This document shows, piece by piece, positions 1 to 6,882 of a DNA stretch of 64,000 bases (positions are counted from its first letter, which is position 1; each line of letters starts with the position of its first letter). The stretch spans positions 558,001 through 622,000 of the forward strand of contig NZ_QHKM01000003.1 in the NCBI RefSeq assembly GCF_003258365.1, in the 5' to 3' direction. A program made the translations under genes and the position numbers. This DNA comes from Hymenobacter edaphi (GTDB lineage Bacteria; Bacteroidota; Bacteroidia; Cytophagales; Hymenobacteraceae). The notes under the pieces were generated by a model. It ran no database searches, was not told the DNA's origin, and saw only the letters and a list, made by a program, of their open reading frames with translations.

Positions 1-90
1 CACGTGCTGACGCCTGGTAGTAAACTCAACGGGTGAAGTTACTATCGGACCAAACACGCGAGATTCCTCAGCTGCGCTCGGAATGACGTT
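1..90. repeat. Dispersed long inverted repeat, copy 1 (cut by window edge)
   Basis: The stretch ends with the right arm of an inverted repeat (CTCGGAATGACGTT, ending at 90), preceded by a CACGCGAGATTCCT block. The same arm and block close the complete copy at 56442-56560, where the left arm is the exact reverse complement. The left arm here lies outside the window. It ends about 20 bases after the stop codon of the next gene (minus strand), so it may act as a 3' processing or termination structure. Confidence 0.6.
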
Positions 91-109
91 CTGGGGTTTC
101 TCTTGCGTT

Positions 110-511
110 CTATTTCCGGCGCACCTTCAGCAGGTTGTTGTCGAGCGAGACGATTTCCAGCAGGTAGGCCGGGTCCTGCTTGTCGTCGAGGGTGATGCGC
201 AGCGTGTGCTCGTCCATCACCATCCACTGGCCTTTGCGGCCCTGCACGCCGTCGGTGGGGGCAATGTCGTACTGCGTGAACAGGCCGTTCTGGTCGAAGG
301 CCATGCCGGTGCGGCCGCGCGAGGGCGGAAAGTTGTAGGTGTTGGGGCGGTACACCAGCACGTCGCCCTGGTCTTCCTCGTGGGCGTGCAGCCAGGTGCG
401 GGTGAGCAGGTTCAGCTGCTGCTGCTGCACGCTGGTGGCAGTGTCGGGGCGGCAGGTGCTGGCGAGCAGCAGCACGCTGCACAGGGCGAAAAGCAAGGCG
501 GGGAGTCGCAT
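110..511 (-). CDS. Small lipoprotein of unknown function
   Basis: Encodes about 133 residues. The N-terminus is a hydrophobic signal (LPALLFALCSVLLLAS) followed by a cysteine at about residue 20, which fits a Bacteroidota lipoprotein signal, although the residue before the cysteine is threonine rather than glycine or alanine. The rest is soluble and polar, with a lipocalin-like or DUF-type beta-rich look (GQWMVMDEHTLRITLDD) but no family I can name. I chose the ATG at 511, next to the signal peptide; an ATG four codons upstream (523) is equally possible. It is divergent from the PolX gene. Expected location is the periplasmic or outer face of a membrane. Confidence 0.6.
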   Translation of the reverse strand: MRLPALLFALCSVLLLASTCRPDTATSVQQQQLNLLTRTWLHAHEEDQGDVLVYRPNTYNFPPSRGRTGMAFDQNGLFTQYDIAPTDGVQGRKGQWMVMDEHTLRITLDDKQDPAYLLEIVSLDNNLLKVRRK

Positions 512-622
512 GGGCCCTAACATACGCAAGCGCCGCGGCTTCGGGCGGAAGTTGGGGCCCGTACCCGACGCCCGGGCCGCGTTTTGCGTAGTAGCTTTAC
601 CGCCCCAAACCACCGAACTGCC

Positions 623-2392
623 TTGGACAACCGCGCCCTGATTCGCGCCTTCCGGCTGATGGCCCAGCTGCTGGAGCTGCACGACGAAAACCCCTTCAAA
701 GTGCGCGCCTACGAAGGCGCCGCCGCCGCCGTCGACCGCCTCGACTTCCCCCTGGCCGACCTCGCGCCGGCCGAATTCACCACCACGGGCGGCCTCGGCA
801 AAAGCGCCGCCCAGGCCGCGCAGGCCCTGCTCACGACCGGCACCTTTCCCGAGCTGGCCCGCCTGCAGGAGGCCACCCCGCCCGGCGTGGTCGAAATGCT
901 CGACATCAAGGGCATCGGTCCGAAGAAAATCCGGGCGCTGTGGCGCGAGCTGGGCCTGGAGTCGGTGGACGCGCTGCGCGAAGCCGCCGAGCAAAACCGC
1001 ATCAGCGGGCTGAAGGGCTTCGGCGCCAAAACCCAGGACGCCATCCTGGCCGCGCTGGAATTTACGGCCCAGAGCCGGGGCAAAGTGCTCATCAACCAGG
1101 GCCAGGCGCTGGGCCGGCAGCTGGTGGAGCTGCTGCAAAACGGCCTGCGCACCGAGCAGGTGGCCGTGGCCGGCGAAGTGCGCCGCGGGTTGCCTGTCGT
1201 CGAAACCGTACGCGTGGTGGTGGGCACCAACCAGCCCTGGCAGGCCCACGAAATTCTCGGCGGCATCGAGGGCCTCGCGGCCGACGAGCTAACCTCGGGC
1301 CCGTTTGCCTGGCGCGGCACGGCCACGCAGTCAGGCGTCAAAATCGACGTGCAGCTGAGCAAGCCGGAGGACTTTGCCGGTTGCCTGTTTCTGCAGACCG
1401 GCTCCGAAGCGCACCTGACGGCCCCGCTGCCGGCCAAGGCCCCGGCGCCCACGCTGCGGCGGCTGGTAAAAAGCACCCGTTTCTTTACCGAGCAGGCCAT
1501 CTACGAAACCGCCGGGCTGCAGTACGTGGAGCCCGAAATGCGCGAGGGCCAGGGCGAAATCGAGGAAGCGGCGGCCGGCAAGCTGCCCACCCTGCTCACC
1601 GATGCCGACCTGCGCGGCTCCCTGCACAACCACAGCACCTACTCCGACGGGGCCCACTCGCTGCGGCAGATGGCCGAGTTTCTGCGCGACAACGGCTACC
1701 AGTACCTCGGCATCTGCGACCATTCGCGGGCCGCGCACTACGCCGGCGGCCTGAGCATCGAGCGGGTGCGCGAGCAGCACCGTGAAATCGAGCAGCTGAA
1801 TAAGGCGCTCGGCCCGTTCCGCATCTTCAAGGGCATCGAGTCCGACATTCTGGCCGACGGCTCGCTGGACTACCCCGACGAAGTGCTGGCCGAGTTCGAC
1901 TTCGTGGTGGCCTCGGTGCACTCGGGGCTGAAAATGGACCAGGAGCGCGCCACCGAGCGGCTGCTGCGCGCCATTCAGAACCCGTACTGCACCATGCTGG
2001 GCCACCCCACCGGCCGCCTGCTGCTGCGCCGCGAAGGCTACCCCATCGACTACGAAGCCGTCATCGACGCCTGCGCCGAGCACGGCGTGGCCATCGAAAT
2101 CAACGCCAACCCCTGGCGCCTCGACATCGACTGGCACTGGGTGCGCCGCTGCCTGGAAAAAGGCGTGCGCATGAGCATCAACCCCGACGCCCACCACACC
2201 GACGGCTACGCCGACATGCGCTACGGCGTGCTGCAGGGCCGCAAGGGCGGCCTAACGGCGGCCATGACCCTGAACGCGCTGCCCCTGGACGAGCTGGCCG
2301 AGTACTTCCGCCAGCGCCGCGAAAAAGCGGTGAAGTTCGGCAGCCCGGCCCCGGCCCGGAAACCGGTAGACTACGGCCCGCTGTTCGGGTAA
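623..2392 (+). CDS. polX: PolX-family protein: HhH, nucleotidyltransferase-like and PHP domains
   Basis: About 589 residues in the bacterial PolX order: an N-terminal 8-kDa-like region, helix-hairpin-helix (GIGPKKIRALW, about residue 97), a Pol-beta-like domain (about 150-310) and a C-terminal PHP domain (about 330-560). The PHP metal ligands look intact: HNHSTYSDG, CDHS, GIESD, VHSG, GHPTGR and DAHH. In the polymerase domain the expected DxD after AGxxRR is replaced (RRGLPVVETVRVVV), so two of three catalytic aspartates seem absent; the third (KIDVQL) is present. Known PolX enzymes fill gaps in base excision repair and have PHP 3'-5' exonuclease activity; here only the PHP activity is well supported. 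Start: TTG at 623, placed after a promoter-like TAGCTTTAC; a TTG at 584 is the alternative. Confidence 0.85.
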   Translation: MDNRALIRAFRLMAQLLELHDENPFKVRAYEGAAAAVDRLDFPLADLAPAEFTTTGGLGKSAAQAAQALLTTGTFPELARLQEATPPGVVEMLDIKGIGPKKIRALWRELGLESVDALREAAEQNRISGLKGFGAKTQDAILAALEFTAQSRGKVLINQGQALGRQLVELLQNGLRTEQVAVAGEVRRGLPVVETVRVVVGTNQPWQAHEILGGIEGLAADELTSGPFAWRGTATQSGVKIDVQLSKPEDFAGCLFLQTGSEAHLTAPLPAKAPAPTLRRLVKSTRFFTEQAIYETAGLQYVEPEMREGQGEIEEAAAGKLPTLLTDADLRGSLHNHSTYSDGAHSLRQMAEFLRDNGYQYLGICDHSRAAHYAGGLSIERVREQHREIEQLNKALGPFRIFKGIESDILADGSLDYPDEVLAEFDFVVASVHSGLKMDQERATERLLRAIQNPYCTMLGHPTGRLLLRREGYPIDYEAVIDACAEHGVAIEINANPWRLDIDWHWVRRCLEKGVRMSINPDAHHTDGYADMRYGVLQGRKGGLTAAMTLNALPLDELAEYFRQRREKAVKFGSPAPARKPVDYGPLFG

Positions 2393-2449
2393 CGGCTACA
2401 GGGACGGATGAGGAAGACCGGCACGAAAAAGCAGCCAACGCAGCCGGTC

Positions 2450-2486
2450 ACGTCTCGCTAGGCTCGCCATGACGTTCTTCTTCAGG
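2450..2486. repeat. Degenerate half-copy of the dispersed inverted repeat
   Basis: The sequence TCTCGCTAGGCTCGCC followed by ATGACGTTCTTCTTC resembles the right end of the complete copy at 56520-56570. No partner arm is nearby. It lies between polX and the GT9 gene and looks like a decayed remnant. Confidence 0.4.
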
Positions 2487-2512
2487 CCTCGTCGCCCGAC
2501 CTTTCTTTCCGC

Positions 2513-3583
2513 ATGAAAATTCTCGTCCTGCGCTTTTCTTCCATCGGCGACATTGTGCTGACCACGCCCGTGGTGCGGGCGCTGAAGCAGCAGGTTCCCG
2601 GTGCCGTGGTACACTACTGCACCAAGCCCGGCTACCGCGGCCTGCTCGAAGCCAACCCCTACGTGGACCGGGTGCACACGCTCACGGGCAAGCTCGGCGA
2701 GCTGGTGAAGGAGCTGCGCGCCGAGCAGTTTGATTTCGTGGTCGACCTGCACCACAACCTGCGCACCCTGCTCATCAAGCTGCAGCTGGGCGTGCCCGGC
2801 GCCTCGTTCGACAAGCTGAACTGGCGTAAGTGGCTGATGGTAAACTGGAAGTGGGACGTGCTCCCGCGCGTGCACATCGTGCAGCGCTACCTGCAGGCCG
2901 CCGCGCCTTTGGGCGTGCGCGACGACGGCCGCGGCCTCGACTACTTCATCCCGCCCGGGCAGGAAATAAACGTGGCCGACGCGCTGCCCCCGGAATTTCA
3001 GCGCGGCTACGTGGCCTTTGCCATCGGGGCACAGCACGCCACCAAGCGCCTGCCGGTGGAGCGCATTATCGAGCTGTGCGCGCAGCTGCGGCGGCCCGTA
3101 GTGCTGCTCGGCGGCCCCGAGGACGAAAGCACCGGCCACGTGGTGGAGCTGCACTTCGAGCACGCCCCGACCGCGGCCGCGCCGGCGGGCATTACGCCGG
3201 AAGCGTTGTCGCCGCGGGCGCACTACTTCGACAAGAATGCCCTGCCGGCCACCCAAACGCTGATTTACAACGCCTGCGGACGGTTTTCGCTGCACCAGTC
3301 GGCCTCCCTGGTGCGGCAGGCCCAGCTGGTCATCAGCCACGACACCGGGCTGATGCACATTGCGGCGGCCTTCGGGAAGGAAATCTTCAGCGTGTGGGGC
3401 AACACCATCCCGGAGTTTGGCATGTACCCCTACCGCACCGAGTTTCGGGTGCTGGAAGTGCCGGGCCTGAGCTGCCGGCCCTGCTCGAAAATCGGCTACG
3501 ACAAGTGCCCGCAGGGCCACTTTCGCTGCATGCGCGACATCCGCTTCGACCTGGACCTGCCACCGGGGCGCGACGCCCGGTAG
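2513..3583 (+). CDS. Glycosyltransferase family 9 (heptosyltransferase-like)
   Basis: 356 residues with the GT-B fold signature of ADP-heptose:LPS heptosyltransferases. The N-terminus KILVLRFSSIGDIVLTTPVVRAL is the usual acceptor-side start. The C-terminal half has the nucleotide-sugar motif SHDTGLMHIAAAFGKE (about residue 275), then VWGNTIPEFGMYPY. The family transfers heptose or a related sugar onto the LPS core at the cytoplasmic face of the inner membrane. The acceptor cannot be told from sequence. The C-terminal cysteines (SCRPCSKIGYDKCPQGHFRCM) are common in Bacteroidota members. Start: ATG 2513, immediately at the conserved N-terminal strand. It converges with the next gene, 12 bases away. 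Confidence 0.88.
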   Translation: MKILVLRFSSIGDIVLTTPVVRALKQQVPGAVVHYCTKPGYRGLLEANPYVDRVHTLTGKLGELVKELRAEQFDFVVDLHHNLRTLLIKLQLGVPGASFDKLNWRKWLMVNWKWDVLPRVHIVQRYLQAAAPLGVRDDGRGLDYFIPPGQEINVADALPPEFQRGYVAFAIGAQHATKRLPVERIIELCAQLRRPVVLLGGPEDESTGHVVELHFEHAPTAAAPAGITPEALSPRAHYFDKNALPATQTLIYNACGRFSLHQSASLVRQAQLVISHDTGLMHIAAAFGKEIFSVWGNTIPEFGMYPYRTEFRVLEVPGLSCRPCSKIGYDKCPQGHFRCMRDIRFDLDLPPGRDAR

Positions 3584-3595
3584 AGTGCCGGGCGG

Positions 3596-3898
3596 CTACA
3601 GAATGGTGGCGTACGCGTCGGCCACGTTGGCCAGCACTTCGCAGTCGCAGTGGCCGCCGTGCTGCTGCAAAAACTGCTGCAGGGGCGCAAAGGCCAGGTC
3701 CTGGGCGGCGGCGAAGCAGCGGGTATGGCCCAGCGTGTCGTCGCAGCAGTGGGTGCTCAGGCGCGCATCGAGGTAGTCGAACAGCTCGGCCAGCTGCTCC
3801 GTGGTCAGGGGCAGATTGGTCAGTAGGGCAGTGCGGTGCTGCTGGCGCAGCTGCAGCCGGAGCTGCTGGCGGTGCGTTTTGTCGGTAGGCGTGGGCAT
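3596..3898 (-). CDS. DUF2695-like small protein
   Basis: 100 residues. The pattern LFDYLDARL-x-CDDTLGHTRCF followed by FLQQHGGHCDCEVLANVADAY fits my recollection of the DUF2695 family (a small, mostly helical protein with a conserved CDC-x-VL-N-V ending). Function is unknown; the spaced Cys/His residues could bind metal. The ATG at 3898 is followed in frame to TAA-type termination 12 bases from the convergent GT9 gene. A promoter-like TATCTTGA lies on the minus strand at about 3926-3933. Confidence 0.65.
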   Translation of the reverse strand: MPTPTDKTHRQQLRLQLRQQHRTALLTNLPLTTEQLAELFDYLDARLSTHCCDDTLGHTRCFAAAQDLAFAPLQQFLQQHGGHCDCEVLANVADAYATIL

Positions 3899-4015
3899 AG
3901 GCCGGCTCGGTTGGCTAGTGCTTCAAGATAAGCAACCGGTTGCCCCAACCCAAGCCGAAGCGGACCCGGGGTAAAACTTTACGAACTGCGCGCCGGCAAA
4001 ACCCGGCTCATTGGC

Positions 4016-4024
4016 TACCTTTTG
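4016..4024 (+). promoter_or_regulatory. Bacteroidota -7 promoter element for the osmC-UBP pair
   Basis: TACCTTTTG matches the TAnnTTTG consensus closely and lies 37 bases before the osmC ATG. Confidence 0.5.
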
Positions 4025-4061
4025 GCGGTCCATTGTTTTTTCGCTCCGTTTGCCGCCGCCC

Positions 4062-4535
4062 ATGGAAGCCACTCCCACCACTGCCGAGCCGCACACCGTC
4101 GTGGTGCGCGTCGGCGCCGACGCCCTGCTGGCCGACGTGCAGGCCGGCCGCCACACCTTCGTCCTCGACGAGCCCGAAAACGTGGGCGGGCAGGACCGCG
4201 GCCCCACGCCCTACGATTTGCTGCTCTCGGCTCTGGGGGCCTGCACGGCCATTACCCTGCGCCTCTACGCCACCCAGAAGAAGTGGCCACTCCAGGGCAT
4301 CGAAGTGCGCCTGCGCCACCGCCGCGTGCACGTCGAGGATTGCCAGGCCTGCGAAGCCGGCGACGCCCGCCTGGACGAAATCCACAAGGAACTGCGCCTG
4401 CTCGGGGAGCTGAGCGAGGAGCAGCGCCAGCGCCTGGAGCAGATTTCGCAGAAGTGCCCGGTGCAGAAAACCCTGCTGGCCGGGGTGCGCATCAATACCA
4501 CCCTGCTGCCCGCCGAAGCCGCTTTTCCCGCTTAG
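4062..4535 (+). CDS. OsmC-family protein
   Basis: 157 residues. Family landmarks are GPTPYDLLLSALGACTAIT, with the first conserved cysteine at about 60, and QKCPVQKTL, with the second at about 131; in OsmC/Ohr proteins these form the thiol peroxidase site that reduces organic hydroperoxides. An additional CQAC pair (about 93-96) is present, and a glutamate-rich helix precedes the second cysteine, as in the YhfA-like branch. The ATG at 4062 was chosen over an in-frame upstream start at 4011 because a -7 promoter element lies at 4016-4024. It probably forms an operon with the zinc-finger gene 25 bases downstream. Confidence 0.85.
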   Translation: MEATPTTAEPHTVVVRVGADALLADVQAGRHTFVLDEPENVGGQDRGPTPYDLLLSALGACTAITLRLYATQKKWPLQGIEVRLRHRRVHVEDCQACEAGDARLDEIHKELRLLGELSEEQRQRLEQISQKCPVQKTLLAGVRINTTLLPAEAAFPA

Positions 4536-4560
4536 TCTTCATCCCAGCCCCGCCGAAATC

Positions 4561-4833
4561 ATGCAACCCAAACTCTGCGCCCACCTCGCGGCCCTCGGGG
4601 GCCACGTTACGCCCGCCAGCACCCACGCCTGCGCCGAGTGCCTGGCCCTGGGCGACACCTGGGTGCACCTGCGCGTGTGCCAGCAGTGCGGCCACGTCGG
4701 CTGCTGCGACGACTCCAAGAACAAGCACGCCACCAAGCACTACCACAGTACCCAGCACCCCGTCGTGGCCTCCGCCGAGCCGGGCGAAAGATGGCTCTGG
4801 TGCTTCGTCGATCAGTCGTTTGCCGAGTATTAA
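4561..4833 (+). CDS. UBP-type zinc finger protein
   Basis: 90 residues that are almost entirely one ZnF-UBP domain: CAHL, THACAECLALGDTWVHLRVCQQCGHVGCCDDS, KHATKHYHSTQHPVV, and a closing WLWCFVDQSF. The Cys and His spacing matches the eukaryotic ubiquitin-specific-protease zinc finger, which also occurs as a free-standing bacterial protein. In eukaryotes the fold binds the C-terminal GG of ubiquitin; the bacterial ligand is not known to me. Close coupling to osmC suggests a stress-related role, but this is an inference. Confidence 0.8.
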   Translation: MQPKLCAHLAALGGHVTPASTHACAECLALGDTWVHLRVCQQCGHVGCCDDSKNKHATKHYHSTQHPVVASAEPGERWLWCFVDQSFAEY

Positions 4834-4847
4834 GTGATATAGCACCA

Positions 4848-4996
4848 GTCATGTTGAGCGCAGACGCAGCATTGCTACCGCTTTGTTGAGCTCGATTCAG
4901 GTCGTCGTTCCGAGCGAAGTCGAGGAATCTCGCGTGCTGATGGCAGGTTACTATTTGACGAAGCGGTAGAGATGCTTCGACTGCGCTCAGCATGAC
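4848..4996. repeat. Dispersed long inverted repeat, copy 3
   Basis: The 16-base arms (4848-4863 and 4981-4996; GTCATGTTGAGCGCAG against the complement of CTGCGCTCAGCATGAC) match with one mismatch. The interior carries CGAGCGAAGTCGAGGAATCTCGCGTG, the same block as in the copies at 1-90 and 56442-56560. It lies between the zinc-finger gene and serS. Confidence 0.75.
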
Positions 4997-5030
4997 GTTC
5001 TAGTGTGCTCGTTCAGCTAACCATTAACCA

Positions 5031-5065
5031 AAAAAGGCCCGCCGGGCTATCCGGCGGGCCTTTTT
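5031..5065. terminator. Bidirectional terminator between the UBP gene and serS
   Basis: A 13-base stem (AAAAAGGCCCGCC / GGCGGGCCTTTTT) with a nine-base loop. A/T runs on both sides suit termination in either direction; the serS stop codon is 17 bases away. Confidence 0.85.
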
Positions 5066-5081
5066 CTGCTTGTCTAATTGC

Positions 5082-6359
5082 TTACCCGATCTGCCCGAAG
5101 CCGCAGTAGCGGTGCAGCACCTCCGGCAGCTTGATGGTGCCATCGGCCTGCTGGTTGTTTTCCAGCAGTGCGGCCACGATGCGCGGCAGCGCCAGGGCCG
5201 AGCCGTTGAGCGTGTGCAGCAGCTGCGTCTTGTTGTTTTCGTCGCGGTAGCGCAGCTTCAGGCGGTTGGCCTGGTAGGTTTCGAAGTTCGAAGCCGACGA
5301 CACTTCCAGCCAGCGCTGCTGAGCGGCCGACCACACTTCCAGGTCGTAGGTCAGGGCCGAGGTGAAGCCCATGTCGCCGCCGCAGAGGCGCAGCACGCGG
5401 TAGGGCAGGTGCAGCTGTTGCAGCAGTCCTTCGATGTGGGCCACCATGCCGTCGAGGGCGGCGTAGCTGTCCTCGGGCCGGGCAATCTGCACGATTTCCA
5501 CCTTATCGAACTGGTGCAGGCGGTTCAGGCCGCGCACGTGGGCGCCCCAGCTGCCGGCCTCGCGGCGGAAGCAGGGCGTGTAGCCCGCGTTGCGGATGGG
5601 CAGGCGCTCCGCGGGAATGATTTCGTCGCGGTAGAGGTTGGTGATGGGCACCTCGGCCGTCGGAATCAGGTACAGGTCGTCGGCGGTGGCGTGGTACATC
5701 TGGCCCTCCTTGTCGGGCAGCTGGCCGGTGCCGTAGCCCGAGGCCTCGTTGATGAGGATGGGCGGCTGAATTTCGGTGTAGCCCGCGTCGAGGGCCTGCT
5801 CCAGGAAGAAGTTGATGAGCGCGCGCTGCAAACGGGCGCCCTGGCCCTTGTACACCGGGAAGCCCGCGCCGGTAATCTTGTTGCCCAACTCGAAGTCGAT
5901 GATGTCGAGCTTTTTGATCAGCTCCCAGTGCGGCTGGGCGTCGGCGGGCAGCTCGGGCTTCTGGCCCACTTCGCGCACCACCTCGTTTTCCTCCGGCGTG
6001 CGGCCGTGGGGCACGCTCTCGTGGGGCACGTTCGGAATGCGGTAGAGGGCGTCCTGCAGGTCTTTTTCCACCGTGGTCAGCTCCTCGGCAGCAGCTTTGG
6101 TCTGGCCTTTCAGCTCGGCGGTGCGGGCTTTCAGGGTTTCGGCGCCGGCTTTATCGCCGCTTTTCATCAGGCCCCCGATCTGCTGGGCCAGCTTGTTGGC
6201 TTCGGCCTGGGCCGAGTCGTGCTCGGTTTGCAGCTGGCGGCGGCGCTGGTCGAGGCCCAGGATGCGCTGCACCTCGGCGTCGGCGTTGGGAAAATTCCTT
6301 TTTGCTAAGCCGGCCAGCACGCGGTCGGTTTGCTCCTTCAGAACGGAAACTTGCAGCAT
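5082..6359 (-). CDS. serS: Seryl-tRNA synthetase
   Basis: 425 residues, the normal class II SerRS length. An N-terminal coiled-coil arm (about 25-105, rich in Glu/Lys/Ala, RRRQLQTEHDSAQAEANKLAQQI) is followed by the catalytic core: motif 2 CFRREAGSWGAHVRGLNRLHQF and motif 3 LNGSALALPRIVAALLEN. It charges tRNA-Ser (and tRNA-Sec where present) with serine in the cytoplasm. The start is the ATG at 6359 that opens the arm (MLQVSVLKEQTDRV), with a TACTTTTG promoter element about 32 bases upstream on the minus strand. The gene is monocistronic here. Confidence 0.97.
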   Translation of the reverse strand: MLQVSVLKEQTDRVLAGLAKRNFPNADAEVQRILGLDQRRRQLQTEHDSAQAEANKLAQQIGGLMKSGDKAGAETLKARTAELKGQTKAAAEELTTVEKDLQDALYRIPNVPHESVPHGRTPEENEVVREVGQKPELPADAQPHWELIKKLDIIDFELGNKITGAGFPVYKGQGARLQRALINFFLEQALDAGYTEIQPPILINEASGYGTGQLPDKEGQMYHATADDLYLIPTAEVPITNLYRDEIIPAERLPIRNAGYTPCFRREAGSWGAHVRGLNRLHQFDKVEIVQIARPEDSYAALDGMVAHIEGLLQQLHLPYRVLRLCGGDMGFTSALTYDLEVWSAAQQRWLEVSSASNFETYQANRLKLRYRDENNKTQLLHTLNGSALALPRIVAALLENNQQADGTIKLPEVLHRYCGFGQIG

Positions 6360-6882
6360 AACGCAGTCAAAACACAATGAGTCGGGGGCAAAAGTAGCGG
6401 TTTTCGGTCGGGTCGGCCCGCCGGCCCCGCGCACCGCCGCATAGCGTTATTGCGTCCCGCGGGCCTGGTTTGCGGCATTAACGGAAGCGCCGCGGCCGCG
6501 GCGGGGCCGGCAGCGGGCTACGTATTCCGGTCTGCTAATCAGCCTGCTAGGCCCGGCTGAACTTTCGCCGGCGGCCCGGAGTTGAATTTCCAGCCGCCGC
6601 CCAGAAAAATGCTGCATCCTGTTGGGGCATTTGGGCGTATTGCGTAACATTGCAGAAGCAAGCCGGCGCCAGCTGCCGGGCCGCTCCTGTCTGGGAGCCG
6701 CGCCCCGAACCCGCTTTGCTGTTGTTCCGGCGCCCGCAAACTCCCGCTGTTTCCTGCCACCTCTGCCCGCGCGTTGGCGCTGCTGTTCCGTTGGGTTGTG
6801 TGCCGTGGCAATTCGTGTCAGCCAGTTCCGCGGCCGTTGCCGGGCTTCTCCACCCCGATTTTCCCTCTCCCCGTACCGTTAT
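6360..6882. other. Non-coding region between serS and rho
   Basis: It holds the serS promoter (TACTTTTG, minus strand, 6391-6399) and the upstream region of rho. The best rho -7 candidate is TAACATTG (6649-6656), which would give a leader of roughly 220 bases. That leader is pyrimidine-rich just before the start (CTTCTCCACCCCGATTTTCC). I see no convincing upstream gene in it. Confidence 0.5.
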
